Shown here: positions 7,443-16,085 of the stretch, piece by piece
Numbering within the stretch: the stretch's first letter is position 1
Layout: each line of letters opens with the position of its first letter
Source of the DNA: Phenylobacterium sp.
GTDB lineage: Bacteria; Pseudomonadota; Alphaproteobacteria; Caulobacterales; Caulobacteraceae
Direction of reading: 5' to 3'
Length of the DNA: 64,000 nt
NCBI RefSeq assembly: GCF_019636135.1
Contig: NZ_JAHBYD010000014.1
Span: 1 to 64,000 of the forward strand
The notes under the pieces: model-generated
What the model saw: only the letters and a program-made list of their open reading frames with translations
Told to the model about the DNA's origin: nothing
Database searches by the model: none
Program-made: the position numbers and the translations under genes

Positions 7443-7910
7443 TCAGCGCGTGTTGAGCGCGGCGCGGCGGGCGAGCGCCTCGGGCGACCACTGGGTCTTC
7501 AGGTCGTAGAAGACCTCGAACGCCGGCTGGTCCTGCGGGATCTGCACCCAGGGCAGCTTGGAGCGCGTGAAGATGTGGGCGTCCGGCGCGATGGCGGCGC
7601 GGTCGTCCAGCGTGGTGGCGCGCAGGAAGCTCATCGTCTTGCGGTCGCCGTAGTCGGACCACAGCGTCGTGCCGCAGGCCGTGCAGCGGTAGACGAGGTG
7701 CGGGCGGCCGGACTCCGTCGGCATGGCGGTGGGCGCGATCTCCCCCGACAGCACCTCGATCCGGTCGGTCTCGATGATGGCGTTGATGACGAAGGCCGAG
7801 CCCACCTGGCGCTGGCAGTCGGTGCAGTGGCAGCAGTTGGTGAACATGGGGCCGGACTTCAGCCGGTAGCGCACCGCCCCGCACGCGCATCCCCCTTCGA
7901 GCCCGCTCAT
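7443..7910 (-). CDS. GFA family zinc protein (glutathione-dependent formaldehyde-activating type)
   Basis: 155 aa. It carries the GFA/CENP-V cysteine pattern: GCACG near residue 9, NCCHCTDCQRQVGSAF around 27, and RCTACGTTLW around 78, which together bind zinc. The family was named for formaldehyde-glutathione adduct formation, but most members have no proven activity. The start at 7910 follows a strong AGGAGG. It is divergent from the P450 gene and upstream of the OYE gene, so a shared detoxification role is possible but unproven. Confidence 0.85.
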   Translation of the reverse strand: MSGLEGGCACGAVRYRLKSGPMFTNCCHCTDCQRQVGSAFVINAIIETDRIEVLSGEIAPTAMPTESGRPHLVYRCTACGTTLWSDYGDRKTMSFLRATTLDDRAAIAPDAHIFTRSKLPWVQIPQDQPAFEVFYDLKTQWSPEALARRAALNTR

Positions 7911-7956
7911 GGTTCCTCCTGCGTCTGGCGCCGCGCATTTTCCAGCATTGGAAAGT

Positions 7957-7970
7957 TGACGCCAGCGTCA
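7957..7970. promoter_or_regulatory. Operator-like palindrome in the GFA/P450 divergent promoter
   Basis: TGACGC-CA-GCGTCA, perfect six-base arms in the 143-base gap between the divergent GFA and P450 genes. Its half-sites match those at 4854-4866. It could serve a repressor of either gene. Confidence 0.35.
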
Positions 7971-8053
7971 CCTTTCTTGACTCGCCCTTCCGCGAGGATC
8001 ATCGTCCCGACTGAGGCAGTGCGGGCGAACGAACCCGCAACAGGAGGTGACCC

Positions 8054-9334
8054 ATGGACGACGCTTCGATCGACCTGCAGCGCGCGGCCCGCGACGCCGC
8101 CTATTCGATGCCGCTCGACCAGATCGACCCGGCCGACCCGGAGCTGTTCCGGACCGACACCATGTGGCCCTACTTCGAGCGGCTGCGGAAGGAAGACCCG
8201 GTGCATTGGGCCGAGTCGGAGTTCGAGGACGTCGGCGGCTACTGGTCGGTGACCAGGTACAACGACATCATGGCGATCGACACCAACCACCAGGTGTTCT
8301 CGTCCGACCCGACGATCGTGCTTCCCGATCCGGCGGAAGACTTCAACCTGCCCATGTTCATCGCCATGGACCCGCCGAAGCACGACGTGCAGCGCAAGAC
8401 GGTGAGCCCGATCGTGGCGCCGCAGCACCTGGCCTACATGGAGCCGATCATCCGCGAGCGGGCGGCGGCGATCCTGGACAGCCTGCCGATCGGCGAACAG
8501 TTCGACTGGGTGGACAAGGTCTCCATCGAGCTGACGACCATGACGCTGGCGACCCTGTTCGACTTCCCGTGGGAGGACCGCCGCAAGCTGACCCGCTGGT
8601 CCGACGTGGCGACGGCGGGCCCGGACAGCGGCCTCTTCTCCTCCACCGACCCGGAGGTCGCCGAGCAGGAGCGCCGCCAGGAGCTGTTCGAGTGCGTCGA
8701 CTACTTCATGCGGCTATGGAACGAACGCGTGAACGCCCCGCCGCGGCCCGACCTGATCTCGATGCTGGCCCATGGGGAGTCCACGCGGAACATGGACCGC
8801 ATGGAGTACCTGGGGAACCTGATCCTGCTGATCGTGGGCGGCAACGACACGACGCGGAACACCATCACCGGCTCGGTGATCGCGCTGAACCAGAACCCCG
8901 ACCAGGACCGCATCCTGCGCGCCGACCCGGAGAAGATGATCCCGGCCATGGTGTCGGAGACCATCCGCTGGCAGACGCCGCTGGCCTACATGCGCCGCAC
9001 GGCGCTCGCGGACTACGAGATCGGCGGCAAGACCATCCGCAAGGGCGACAAGGTCGCCATGTGGTACGTCTCGGGCAACCGCGACGACGAGGTGATCGAG
9101 CGGCCCAACGACTACTGGATCGAACGCCCGCGGGTGCGCCAGCACCTGTCGTTCGGCTTCGGCATCCACCGCTGCGTGGGCAACCGCCTGGCCGAGTTGC
9201 AGCTCAAGATCATCTGGGAGGAGATCCTGGCCCGCTTCCCGCGCATCGAGGTGATGGGCCCGCCGCGCCGGGTGAACTCGTCGTTCGTGAAGGGCTATGA
9301 ATACCTGCCGGTGATCATCCCCGAGCGGAATTGA
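8054..9334 (+). CDS. Cytochrome P450, CYP153-like
   Basis: 426 aa soluble class I P450. The heme loop FGFGIHRCVGNRLAE carries the axial Cys374; the I-helix has GGNDTTRNTITG with the oxygen-activating Asp-Thr pair; the K-helix has ETIRW. The FGFGIHRCVGNRLAE and GGNDTTRN sequences resemble the CYP153 group, known for terminal hydroxylation of medium-chain alkanes and fatty acids. The start at 8054 follows GGAGGTGA. No ferredoxin or ferredoxin reductase gene is nearby, though such P450s need both, so redox partners must be elsewhere. Confidence 0.88.
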   Translation: MDDASIDLQRAARDAAYSMPLDQIDPADPELFRTDTMWPYFERLRKEDPVHWAESEFEDVGGYWSVTRYNDIMAIDTNHQVFSSDPTIVLPDPAEDFNLPMFIAMDPPKHDVQRKTVSPIVAPQHLAYMEPIIRERAAAILDSLPIGEQFDWVDKVSIELTTMTLATLFDFPWEDRRKLTRWSDVATAGPDSGLFSSTDPEVAEQERRQELFECVDYFMRLWNERVNAPPRPDLISMLAHGESTRNMDRMEYLGNLILLIVGGNDTTRNTITGSVIALNQNPDQDRILRADPEKMIPAMVSETIRWQTPLAYMRRTALADYEIGGKTIRKGDKVAMWYVSGNRDDEVIERPNDYWIERPRVRQHLSFGFGIHRCVGNRLAELQLKIIWEEILARFPRIEVMGPPRRVNSSFVKGYEYLPVIIPERN

Positions 9335-9399
9335 CGCGATCCCCGCCCTGGGCTTCCATCCCGGCCGCTCAGGTCGGGGTGGGCGCAAGGGAGATGAAC

Positions 9400-9813
9400 A
9401 TGTCCAAGGGTTCGATCATCGCCATCGTCGCGGCGGCCGCGGCGCTGAGCGCGCCGGCCTATGCGGCCGACAAGCTGTCCGCGCACCTGGGCGGGGCCGG
9501 TTCGGCCGACACCGACGGCGCGGGCCACGCGAGCTTTACCATCGACAGCGCCAAGAACGAGATCTGCTACCAGTTGATGGTCGAGAACATCCAGCCGGCG
9601 ACCATGGCCCACATCCACGTCGGCGCCGCGGGCGTGTCGGGCGGCGTGGCCGTGCCGCTGGCCAAGCCGGACGCCACGGGCAAGAGCTCGGGCTGCGCGA
9701 CGGTGGCGCCCGACGTGGTGAAGGCGATCCTGGCCGACCCGGCCGGCTACTACGTCAACGTCCACAACGCGGAGTTCCCCGCCGGGGCGATCCGCGGGCA
9801 GCTCTCGAAGTAG
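9400..9813 (+). CDS. CHRD domain secreted protein
   Basis: 137 aa: signal peptide (MSKGSIIAIVAAAAALSAPAYA) followed by one CHRD domain, a beta-sandwich first described in chordin and of unknown function in bacteria. The domain motifs ATMAHIHVGAAGVSGG and YYVNVHNAEFPAGAIRGQL are clear. An ATG at 9394 is also in frame, but AAGGGAG sits six bases before 9400, which is preferred. It starts 65 bases after the P450 gene and may share its promoter, without an obvious functional link. Confidence 0.85.
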   Translation: MSKGSIIAIVAAAAALSAPAYAADKLSAHLGGAGSADTDGAGHASFTIDSAKNEICYQLMVENIQPATMAHIHVGAAGVSGGVAVPLAKPDATGKSSGCATVAPDVVKAILADPAGYYVNVHNAEFPAGAIRGQLSK

Positions 9814-9814
9814 G

Positions 9815-10399
9815 TTAGCGGGGTTTCGCGGCCGCGGCGGGCCTGGCCGCGGCCGCCGGCCCCTTCGCGGCCGGCTTCGCGCCGGGCGCGGGCGGCGGCA
9901 GGACCGGCGCCATCGGCTGGGCCGGCGGGTCCCACGAGCCCATGAGGCGGATGACCACCTTGGCCACGCTGTCGGCCGAGAGCACCGCGCCCTGCCCGGC
10001 CCCTTCGCAGATGACGCGGTAGGCGGCGTAGGGGTCGGAGGCCTCGTCGGCCGGGCCCCACTCGGGGTTGGGGTTCACCTTGCTGAGCAGCAGCGCGCCC
10101 GAGCGCGAATAGGCCGAGAACTCGCGCCAGCGGGTGCGCTGGGCCTGGCAGTCGTATTCGGTGAGCGTGCGGACATAGCCCGGCTGGGGCGGGTCGCCCG
10201 ACAGGATGTTGCGCTGGACGCGCACGTCCCAGGCCTTGCGGACTGGACTGCCGGGCACGCGCTCGACGCCCTCCGGGTCCATGACCGACCAGGAGTCGGC
10301 GCTCGACTGGATGACGTAGAAGATGCGCGCGGCGGCCGGCGTCGCGGCGAGGGCCGCGACGGCGATGGCGAGGCTGGCGAGGGCGCGGCGGCTGTTCAC
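9815..10399 (-). CDS. Secreted hypothetical protein, possibly surface-adhesin-E-like
   Basis: About 194 aa from a GTG at 10399; a GTG at 10420 is an alternative adding seven residues. A signal peptide (residues 1-24) leads into a domain with W.V...G..R and EYDCQAQRTRWREFSAYSRSG, a pattern resembling the surface-adhesin protein E family. The tail is a Pro/Ala-rich low-complexity stretch. It ends two bases from the convergent CHRD gene's stop. The family match is from pattern only. Confidence 0.55.
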   Translation of the reverse strand: MNSRRALASLAIAVAALAATPAAARIFYVIQSSADSWSVMDPEGVERVPGSPVRKAWDVRVQRNILSGDPPQPGYVRTLTEYDCQAQRTRWREFSAYSRSGALLLSKVNPNPEWGPADEASDPYAAYRVICEGAGQGAVLSADSVAKVVIRLMGSWDPPAQPMAPVLPPPAPGAKPAAKGPAAAARPAAAAKPR

Positions 10400-10463
10400 G
10401 GAGGCGAGCTTAGCGCGCACCCGTTAACGGCGCCTACCGCGTTTGCAGCGGCCCCGGGGCGGG

Positions 10464-12488
10464 TCATCGCGCGCCCCCAGCGAAGGCGCGCTGGACCGTG
10501 ACGCTCACGAACGGCCCGAAGTCCATCGCGCGGGTCTCGATGCGCCGCAGGGGCGCGGCGCCACGCACGCCGCCGTACTGCTCGCGCCGCCGGTAGACCT
10601 TGCCGTCGGTGAGGTTGTCCGCCTGCACGCGGATGTTCCACGCGGGCGTGGGCCGGTACTCGGCGAAGAGGCCCAGGCGCGTGTCCACCCGATCGGTCTT
10701 CACCTCGTTGAACAGGTACTCGACCTTGGTCTGCGCCAGCACGGCGTCCACGCCCCAGCGGGCGCGCCATCGCGGCAGGTCCTGGGTCAGGTGGATCGCG
10801 CCCTGGAAGTCCGGCTCGCCCGAGATGCCGCGCGAGACGCCGGTCGCCGGATCCGTGACCCGGCTGCGCCGCCAGGTGACGTCCGACTTCACGACGACGC
10901 CGGACAGCCCGAGCCGGTCCAGCGGCGCGGTCACGGCGACCTGCGCCTCGTCGCGCACGCCGCGGCCGATATTGCCCGGCGCATCGAAGGCGTAGCCCGG
11001 CCCGACCACCGGCACGCGGTCGACGACGCCGCCGATCTCGTCGTGGCGCAGGGTGGCCACCAGCGAGCCCACGCCGCCGAAGCGCCGCTCCCACGTCAGC
11101 GACGTGCGCCATGCGCGATCCGGCTCCAGGTCCGGATTGCCGGCGGTGACGGTGTTGGAGGTCAGCGAGGCCGAGCTGACGAAGTCCTCGAAGTCGAGCT
11201 GCCCCACCCGCCGCTCGATCGCTAGGCGCAGTTCGTCGTGCGCCGTGGGCCGCCAGCTCACCAGGGCGCGGGGCTTCGGGTAGAGGAGGGTCTTGGCGAG
11301 CGACGCGTCGCCCGACTGGGTCAGGCGCGAGACCTCGATGCGGCCGCCCGCCTCGACCGTCAGGCTGGGCCGCGGCCGCCAGGTCAGGGTCGCGAACCCC
11401 TCGGCGCGACGTTCCTCGACGCGGACGCGCGCGGCGGGCAGGTCGACGTCGATCCCGTTCTCGCTGAGGCCGTTGCGGCTCGCGAGCGTGTTGAGCGCCG
11501 CCTCGCCGCCGATCTCCAGGGTGGTGGCGGGGCCGGCGCGGCGGGCGACGGCGCGGACGATGCTCTCGCGGGCGTCCAGCGCGACGCGGGCCACTTCGCG
11601 GTCCGGCCCCTCGTCGGCCTGGTCCCGCGCGCGGGTGCGGCTCCAGCGACCGAGCGCCAGGGCCTCGAGCGCCCACGGCCCGACGAGGGCGCGCTCGTAG
11701 TGGCCGCCCAGCTCGCCCTCGGTGACGTTCTCCCGCTCGCCCACGACCTCGGCGGACGGCGCGGGGAAGGTCGCGGTCTCCAGGATGTTGGCGCGCTTGC
11801 GCTCGGCGCGCACCGAGGCGTCCAGGCGCAGCTTGCCGCCGGCCAGGCCCTGCTCGTAGCCGGCCGCGCCCTCGGCGACGTCGGTCCACTTGTTCTCGCG
11901 GTAGGTCGCGTGGCGGAGCGGCGCGCCGAAGGGATCGATACGGTCGCGCGGCCCTTCGCCCTTCTCCGCGTCGATCTCGCGGGCGACCGAGGCCGAGGCT
12001 TCCAGCAGGCGCTCGCCGCTGCGGCGGCTGACCTCGCCCGCGAACCGAGGAGCTTGGCGCTCGCCCGGGTAGGCCCCAAGCCCCGCCTCGACGCGGCCCC
12101 GCATCACCGCCTCGCCCCGGCGCACGACGTTGGCCACGAGCGGCCGGCCCTGCAGGTCGAAGCCGGCGGCGCCTGCGCGCACCAGCTCGATCCGCTCGAC
12201 CGAGCGGGCCGGGATGCGGCGCAGGATCGCCTCCAGGCCCTCCTGCTTGCTGGTGGGCCGCTTGCCGTCGATCAGCACGTTGCCCGACGCGCCCCCGAAC
12301 CCGCGCACCTCGGCGTCGCCGGGGTCGAAGGTGAAGCCCGGCAGCCGCTGCAGCATGTCGAACGCCGAATAGGGCTGGGCCGGCGCGAAGAAGGCGGCGG
12401 GATAGGCGGTGACCGGCCCCTCCTGTGCATGGGCGGCGAGCGGGACCAGCAGCAGGGCGGCGACGGCGCAGGATCGGATGGAAGACAT
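10464..12488 (-). CDS. TonB-dependent receptor
   Basis: 674 aa including a signal peptide (MSSIRSCAVAALLLVPLAAHA). A plug domain follows, with LQRLPGFTF, GNVLIDGKRPTSKQEGLEAI and IPARSVERIELVR, then a 22-strand barrel ending in a typical aromatic strand (FGPFVSVTVQRAF). It lacks the classic DEVVVT start of iron-complex receptors. The ATG at 12488 follows GAGGGG. It is divergent from a PepSY gene and a two-component system, which suggests that its expression is signal-controlled. Substrate unknown; iron, copper or another metal chelate would fit the context. Confidence 0.85.
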   Translation of the reverse strand: MSSIRSCAVAALLLVPLAAHAQEGPVTAYPAAFFAPAQPYSAFDMLQRLPGFTFDPGDAEVRGFGGASGNVLIDGKRPTSKQEGLEAILRRIPARSVERIELVRAGAAGFDLQGRPLVANVVRRGEAVMRGRVEAGLGAYPGERQAPRFAGEVSRRSGERLLEASASVAREIDAEKGEGPRDRIDPFGAPLRHATYRENKWTDVAEGAAGYEQGLAGGKLRLDASVRAERKRANILETATFPAPSAEVVGERENVTEGELGGHYERALVGPWALEALALGRWSRTRARDQADEGPDREVARVALDARESIVRAVARRAGPATTLEIGGEAALNTLASRNGLSENGIDVDLPAARVRVEERRAEGFATLTWRPRPSLTVEAGGRIEVSRLTQSGDASLAKTLLYPKPRALVSWRPTAHDELRLAIERRVGQLDFEDFVSSASLTSNTVTAGNPDLEPDRAWRTSLTWERRFGGVGSLVATLRHDEIGGVVDRVPVVGPGYAFDAPGNIGRGVRDEAQVAVTAPLDRLGLSGVVVKSDVTWRRSRVTDPATGVSRGISGEPDFQGAIHLTQDLPRWRARWGVDAVLAQTKVEYLFNEVKTDRVDTRLGLFAEYRPTPAWNIRVQADNLTDGKVYRRREQYGGVRGAAPLRRIETRAMDFGPFVSVTVQRAFAGGAR

Positions 12489-12567
12489 GAGGCCCCTCGT
12501 GCGGGGACGTGGGCGTCCCCGAAGCCTCTCCTGCGCCCCCGCGCCTGACGGCCCGGCCACGACGGCC

Positions 12568-12590
12568 GTCAGCGGGATGTCAGCGACGGC
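12568..12590 (+). promoter_or_regulatory. Candidate response-regulator site (direct repeat, 11-bp pitch)
   Basis: GTCAGCGGGAT-GTCAGCGACGG: two GTCAGCG units exactly 11 bases apart, in the TBDR/PepSY intergenic region. OmpR-type regulators usually bind tandem repeats with this spacing. An inverted repeat CTGACGGC/GCCGTCAG (12545-12572) overlaps it. Confidence 0.4.
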
Positions 12591-12607
12591 GCGATAGGAA
12601 GGCCGCC

Positions 12608-12928
12608 ATGACCCAACGCTTCCTCACCTCCCTGACCGCCGCCGCGCTGCTGGCGCTGGCCGCTGTCCCCGCCGCCGCGGGCGATCACAAGAAGCCCAAG
12701 GGCCACGAGGCCGCCCGCGCGGCCCTGGCGCGCGGCGAGATCCAGCCCCTGACGAAGATCCTGGCCGCCGCCCAGGCCAGGGCGCCCGGCGACGTCATCA
12801 AGATCGAACTCGAAGACGAGAAGGGCCGCCTCATCTATGAGGTGAAGATCCTGGGACGGGACGGCCGCGTGCGCGAAATTGAGCTCGACGCCCGCACCGC
12901 CGCGGTGCTGAAGGTCGAGGACGATTGA
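12608..12928 (+). CDS. PepSY domain secreted protein
   Basis: 106 aa: signal peptide (MTQRFLTSLTAAALLALAAVPAAA) then a PepSY-type module with EIQPLTKILAAAQARAPGDVIKIELE and YEVKILGRDGRVREIELDA. Such small periplasmic proteins often sit in operons with two-component systems and are thought to act as sensors or inhibitors; that role here is inference. The ATG at 12608 follows AGGAAGG. Its stop codon directly abuts the TTG start of the response regulator, so the two are translationally coupled. Confidence 0.85.
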   Translation: MTQRFLTSLTAAALLALAAVPAAAGDHKKPKGHEAARAALARGEIQPLTKILAAAQARAPGDVIKIELEDEKGRLIYEVKILGRDGRVREIELDARTAAVLKVEDD

Positions 12929-13588
<660 letters not shown>

Positions 13589-13591
13589 GGC

Positions 13592-14962
13592 GTGGCGGCC
13601 CGGTCGCTGCAGCTCCGACTTCTGGCCAGCGCCGCGGTGGCCGTGTTCGTGGCCCTGGCCGTCGCATGGCTGGCGATGACGTGGCTGTTCGAGCGCCATG
13701 TGGAGCGGCGCGAGGCCGCCGAGCTCGCCCGCACCGGCGATGCGCTGGCCGCCGCGCTGACGATCGACGCGGCCGGGCGCCCGGCGCTGGACCAGACGCC
13801 GCTGGACCCGCGGGCGTTGCGCGCCGCCAGCGGCTTCTACTGGCAGGTCAGCACGCCGCGCGGCGTGGTGCGCTCGCCCTCGCTGTGGGACGAGGCGCTG
13901 CCGGTCCCGGCCGGGGCGTCGCCCTCGGACTGGGCGGCCGACACGACGCGCGGACCGTTCGGCCGGCGGCTGCTGCGCGTGGCGCGCGCCGTCCGGGCGC
14001 CGGGCGCCGACGCGCCGGCCGTGATCCAGGTGGGCGTGGACGCGCGCGAGCTGGCCGAGGCCCGCGCCCAGTTCGGCCGCGAGCTGGCGCTGTTCCTGGC
14101 GGGCCTCTGGGCGGTGCTGGCGCTGGCGGCCCTGGCGCAGGTGCGGCTGGGCCTCGCCCCGCTGGCGCCGCTGCGGGACCGGCTGCAGCGCATGCGGCGC
14201 AATCCGGCCGCGCGCCTGGACGCGGACCACCCGCGCGAGGTCGCCCCGCTGGTCACGGCGATCAACGCCCTGGCCGAGACGCGGCAGGCCGACCTGGCCC
14301 GCGCGCGGCGCCGGGCCGGCGACCTGGCCCACAGCCTGAAGACCCCGCTGGCGGCCCTGGCCGCGCAGAGCCGGCTGGCGCGCGACGCCGGCGCGACGGA
14401 GGCCGCCGACGGCCTCGACGGCGCCATCGCCGCCATGGCCGCCGCGCTGGAGGCGGAACTGGCCCGCGCCCGCGCCGCGGCGGCCCGCGATGCGGCGCAG
14501 GACGAGTGCTCGTCGCCCGCCGCGGTCGTGGAGCGGCTGATCGCGGTGCTGGAACGCACGCCCGCCGGCGAGCGGATCGTGTTCGCGCCCGAGATCGACC
14601 CGGCGCTGAGCGTCCCTGTCGCGGCCGACGTGCTGGCGGAGGTGCTGGGCGCCCTGATGGAGAACGCCGCCCGCTTCGCGCGCCGGCAGGTGCGCCTCAC
14701 GGCCGCGCCGTCGGACCAGGCGGTGTCGCTCACCGTGGAGGACGACGGGCCGGGCCTGGACGCCGAGCGCGCCGAGGCGGCGCTGATCCGCGGCGGCCGG
14801 CTGGACGAGGCGGGGCCCGGCCACGGCCTGGGCCTGGCGATCGTCCGCGACCTGGTCGAGGCCACCGACGGCGCGGTGACCCTGGACCGCTCGCCCCTGG
14901 GCGGCCTGCGCGTAGCGGTGAGCTGGCCCGCCTCGACGCAGGGCCACACATCTCATATCTAG
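13592..14962 (+). CDS. Sensor histidine kinase
   Basis: 456 aa from a GTG start three bases after the regulator. Two transmembrane helices (about 10-32 and 166-186) frame a ~130-aa periplasmic sensor region. The phospho-acceptor box is DLAHSLKTPLAAL; its AHSLKTP form is typical of the PhoQ-like kinase group. The ATPase domain shows an N box (ENAARFA), DDGPGLD and GHGLGLAIV. The ligand is unknown; with the PepSY protein and TBDR nearby it may monitor envelope stress or a metal. Confidence 0.92.
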   Translation: MAARSLQLRLLASAAVAVFVALAVAWLAMTWLFERHVERREAAELARTGDALAAALTIDAAGRPALDQTPLDPRALRAASGFYWQVSTPRGVVRSPSLWDEALPVPAGASPSDWAADTTRGPFGRRLLRVARAVRAPGADAPAVIQVGVDARELAEARAQFGRELALFLAGLWAVLALAALAQVRLGLAPLAPLRDRLQRMRRNPAARLDADHPREVAPLVTAINALAETRQADLARARRRAGDLAHSLKTPLAALAAQSRLARDAGATEAADGLDGAIAAMAAALEAELARARAAAARDAAQDECSSPAAVVERLIAVLERTPAGERIVFAPEIDPALSVPVAADVLAEVLGALMENAARFARRQVRLTAAPSDQAVSLTVEDDGPGLDAERAEAALIRGGRLDEAGPGHGLGLAIVRDLVEATDGAVTLDRSPLGGLRVAVSWPASTQGHTSHI

Positions 14963-14988
14963 GCGCGACCGCTAGCGAGGCCTTCGCG

Positions 14989-15222
14989 ATGAAGCGCACA
15001 ATCAGCGCGGGCGATGCGAACCAGCGCTTCTCCGAACTGCTGCGCGCGGTTCAGGAGGGCGAGAGCTTCGTCGTGACCTCCCGGGGCCGGCCGGTCGCCA
15101 AGGTCACGCCCGTCGATGACCTCGACCGCCAGCGTCCCGCGATCGACACCCTGCTGGACTTCGTCGCCGGCCTGCCGCGCCGCCGACTCCAAGCGTGGCG
15201 GCGCGAGAGCCTCTACGAGTGA
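14989..15222 (+). CDS. Phd/YefM family antitoxin (orphan)
   Basis: 77 aa. The N-terminus MKRTISAGDANQRFSELLRA, then VVTSRGRPVAKVTPVDD, is the standard Phd/YefM DNA-binding fold that represses its own promoter, followed by a toxin-neutralising tail. The gene ends in GTGA, the overlap normally used to start the toxin gene, but the downstream frame closes after 14 codons. It is therefore an antitoxin without its toxin. Located just after the histidine kinase, it has no functional link to its neighbours that I can see. Confidence 0.8.
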   Translation: MKRTISAGDANQRFSELLRAVQEGESFVVTSRGRPVAKVTPVDDLDRQRPAIDTLLDFVAGLPRRRLQAWRRESLYE

Positions 15223-15263
15223 CGCGGATTACGTTCGACACCGCCTACATCGCCGGCGCCTGA
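15219..15263 (+). pseudogene. Remnant of a PIN-domain toxin gene
   Basis: From the GTG overlapping the antitoxin stop, 14 codons read (M)TRITFDTAYIAGA then TGA. The ITFDT...I.GA pattern matches the first strand of PIN-domain (VapC-like) toxins, usually written LDTNVLV.A with the first catalytic Asp. No continuation is visible in any frame before the next gene at 15288, so the rest appears to be deleted. The stub is short, so the identification rests on its position as much as on sequence. Confidence 0.45.
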
Positions 15264-15287
15264 CCCGCCTCCTCGCCTGACCCCGCC

Positions 15288-16085
15288 TCAGGCGCGGTCG
15301 ACGGGGCGCAGGACCTCCAGCAGGGCCGCGTGGATGCCGGGGGCGCAGTTGAGGACATTGCCGCCCATGATGTCGAGGGGACCGCCCAGGGTGTCGGTGA
15401 CCACGCCGCCCGCCTCGCGGACCAGCACGGCGCCGGCGGCCATGTCCCACGGGCTCACCGACTGCTCCCAGTAGGCGTCGAAGCGGCCGCAGGCGACGTA
15501 GGCGGTGTCGATCGCGCCCGCGCCCAGGCGGCGCACCGAGGCGACGCGGGGGGTGAGCTGGGCGATCTCGTGGTGGAACTGTGCCTGCCGCGGCTTGCCG
15601 GCGAAGGGGATGCCGATGGCCAGGATCGAGTCCTCCAGGCGTGCGGTCCCGGCCACCCGGATCGGCGCGCCGTCCAGGAACGCGCCCTGCCCGCGCTCGG
15701 CCCAGAACATCTCGCCCATCATGGGCACGTAGGTGACCCCGGCGATCACGTCGCCGGCCTTCGCCAGGGCGATGTTGACCGCGAAGAACGGCACGCCGCG
15801 GATGAAGTTCATGGTGCCGTCGAGCGGGTCGACCACCCAGACGTGGTCGGGGTCGGCGCCCGGGACCAGCCCGCCCTCCTCGCCCAGGAAGCCGTAGGCC
15901 GGCCGCGCCCGCGCCAGCATCGACTTCACCGTCTCCTCGGCGCGCAGGTCGGCCTCGGAGAACGGGTCGCCCGCGCCGTTCTTGAAGCGCACGTCCAGCG
16001 AGGCCAGGTCGGCGAAGTCCTGCTTCAGGCGCTCGCCCGCGACGCGGGCCGCCTCGATCATGCTGGTCAGCAGTTGCGACGGCAT
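15288..16085 (-). CDS. Inositol monophosphatase family protein
   Basis: 265 aa, the full family length. Mg-dependent phosphatase signature: GEEGG (68-72), DPLDGT (86-91, metal ligands Asp86 and Asp89) and SPWDMAAG (Asp214). Members hydrolyse inositol-1-phosphate, histidinol phosphate or related monoesters. Here it is the last gene of the iol operon, and its ATG overlaps the stop of the organophosphate-type transporter (TGATG), so the two are coupled. A role in converting imported inositol monophosphate to free inositol is the natural reading. Histidinol phosphatase is the main alternative. Confidence 0.9.
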   Translation of the reverse strand: MPSQLLTSMIEAARVAGERLKQDFADLASLDVRFKNGAGDPFSEADLRAEETVKSMLARARPAYGFLGEEGGLVPGADPDHVWVVDPLDGTMNFIRGVPFFAVNIALAKAGDVIAGVTYVPMMGEMFWAERGQGAFLDGAPIRVAGTARLEDSILAIGIPFAGKPRQAQFHHEIAQLTPRVASVRRLGAGAIDTAYVACGRFDAYWEQSVSPWDMAAGAVLVREAGGVVTDTLGGPLDIMGGNVLNCAPGIHAALLEVLRPVDRA

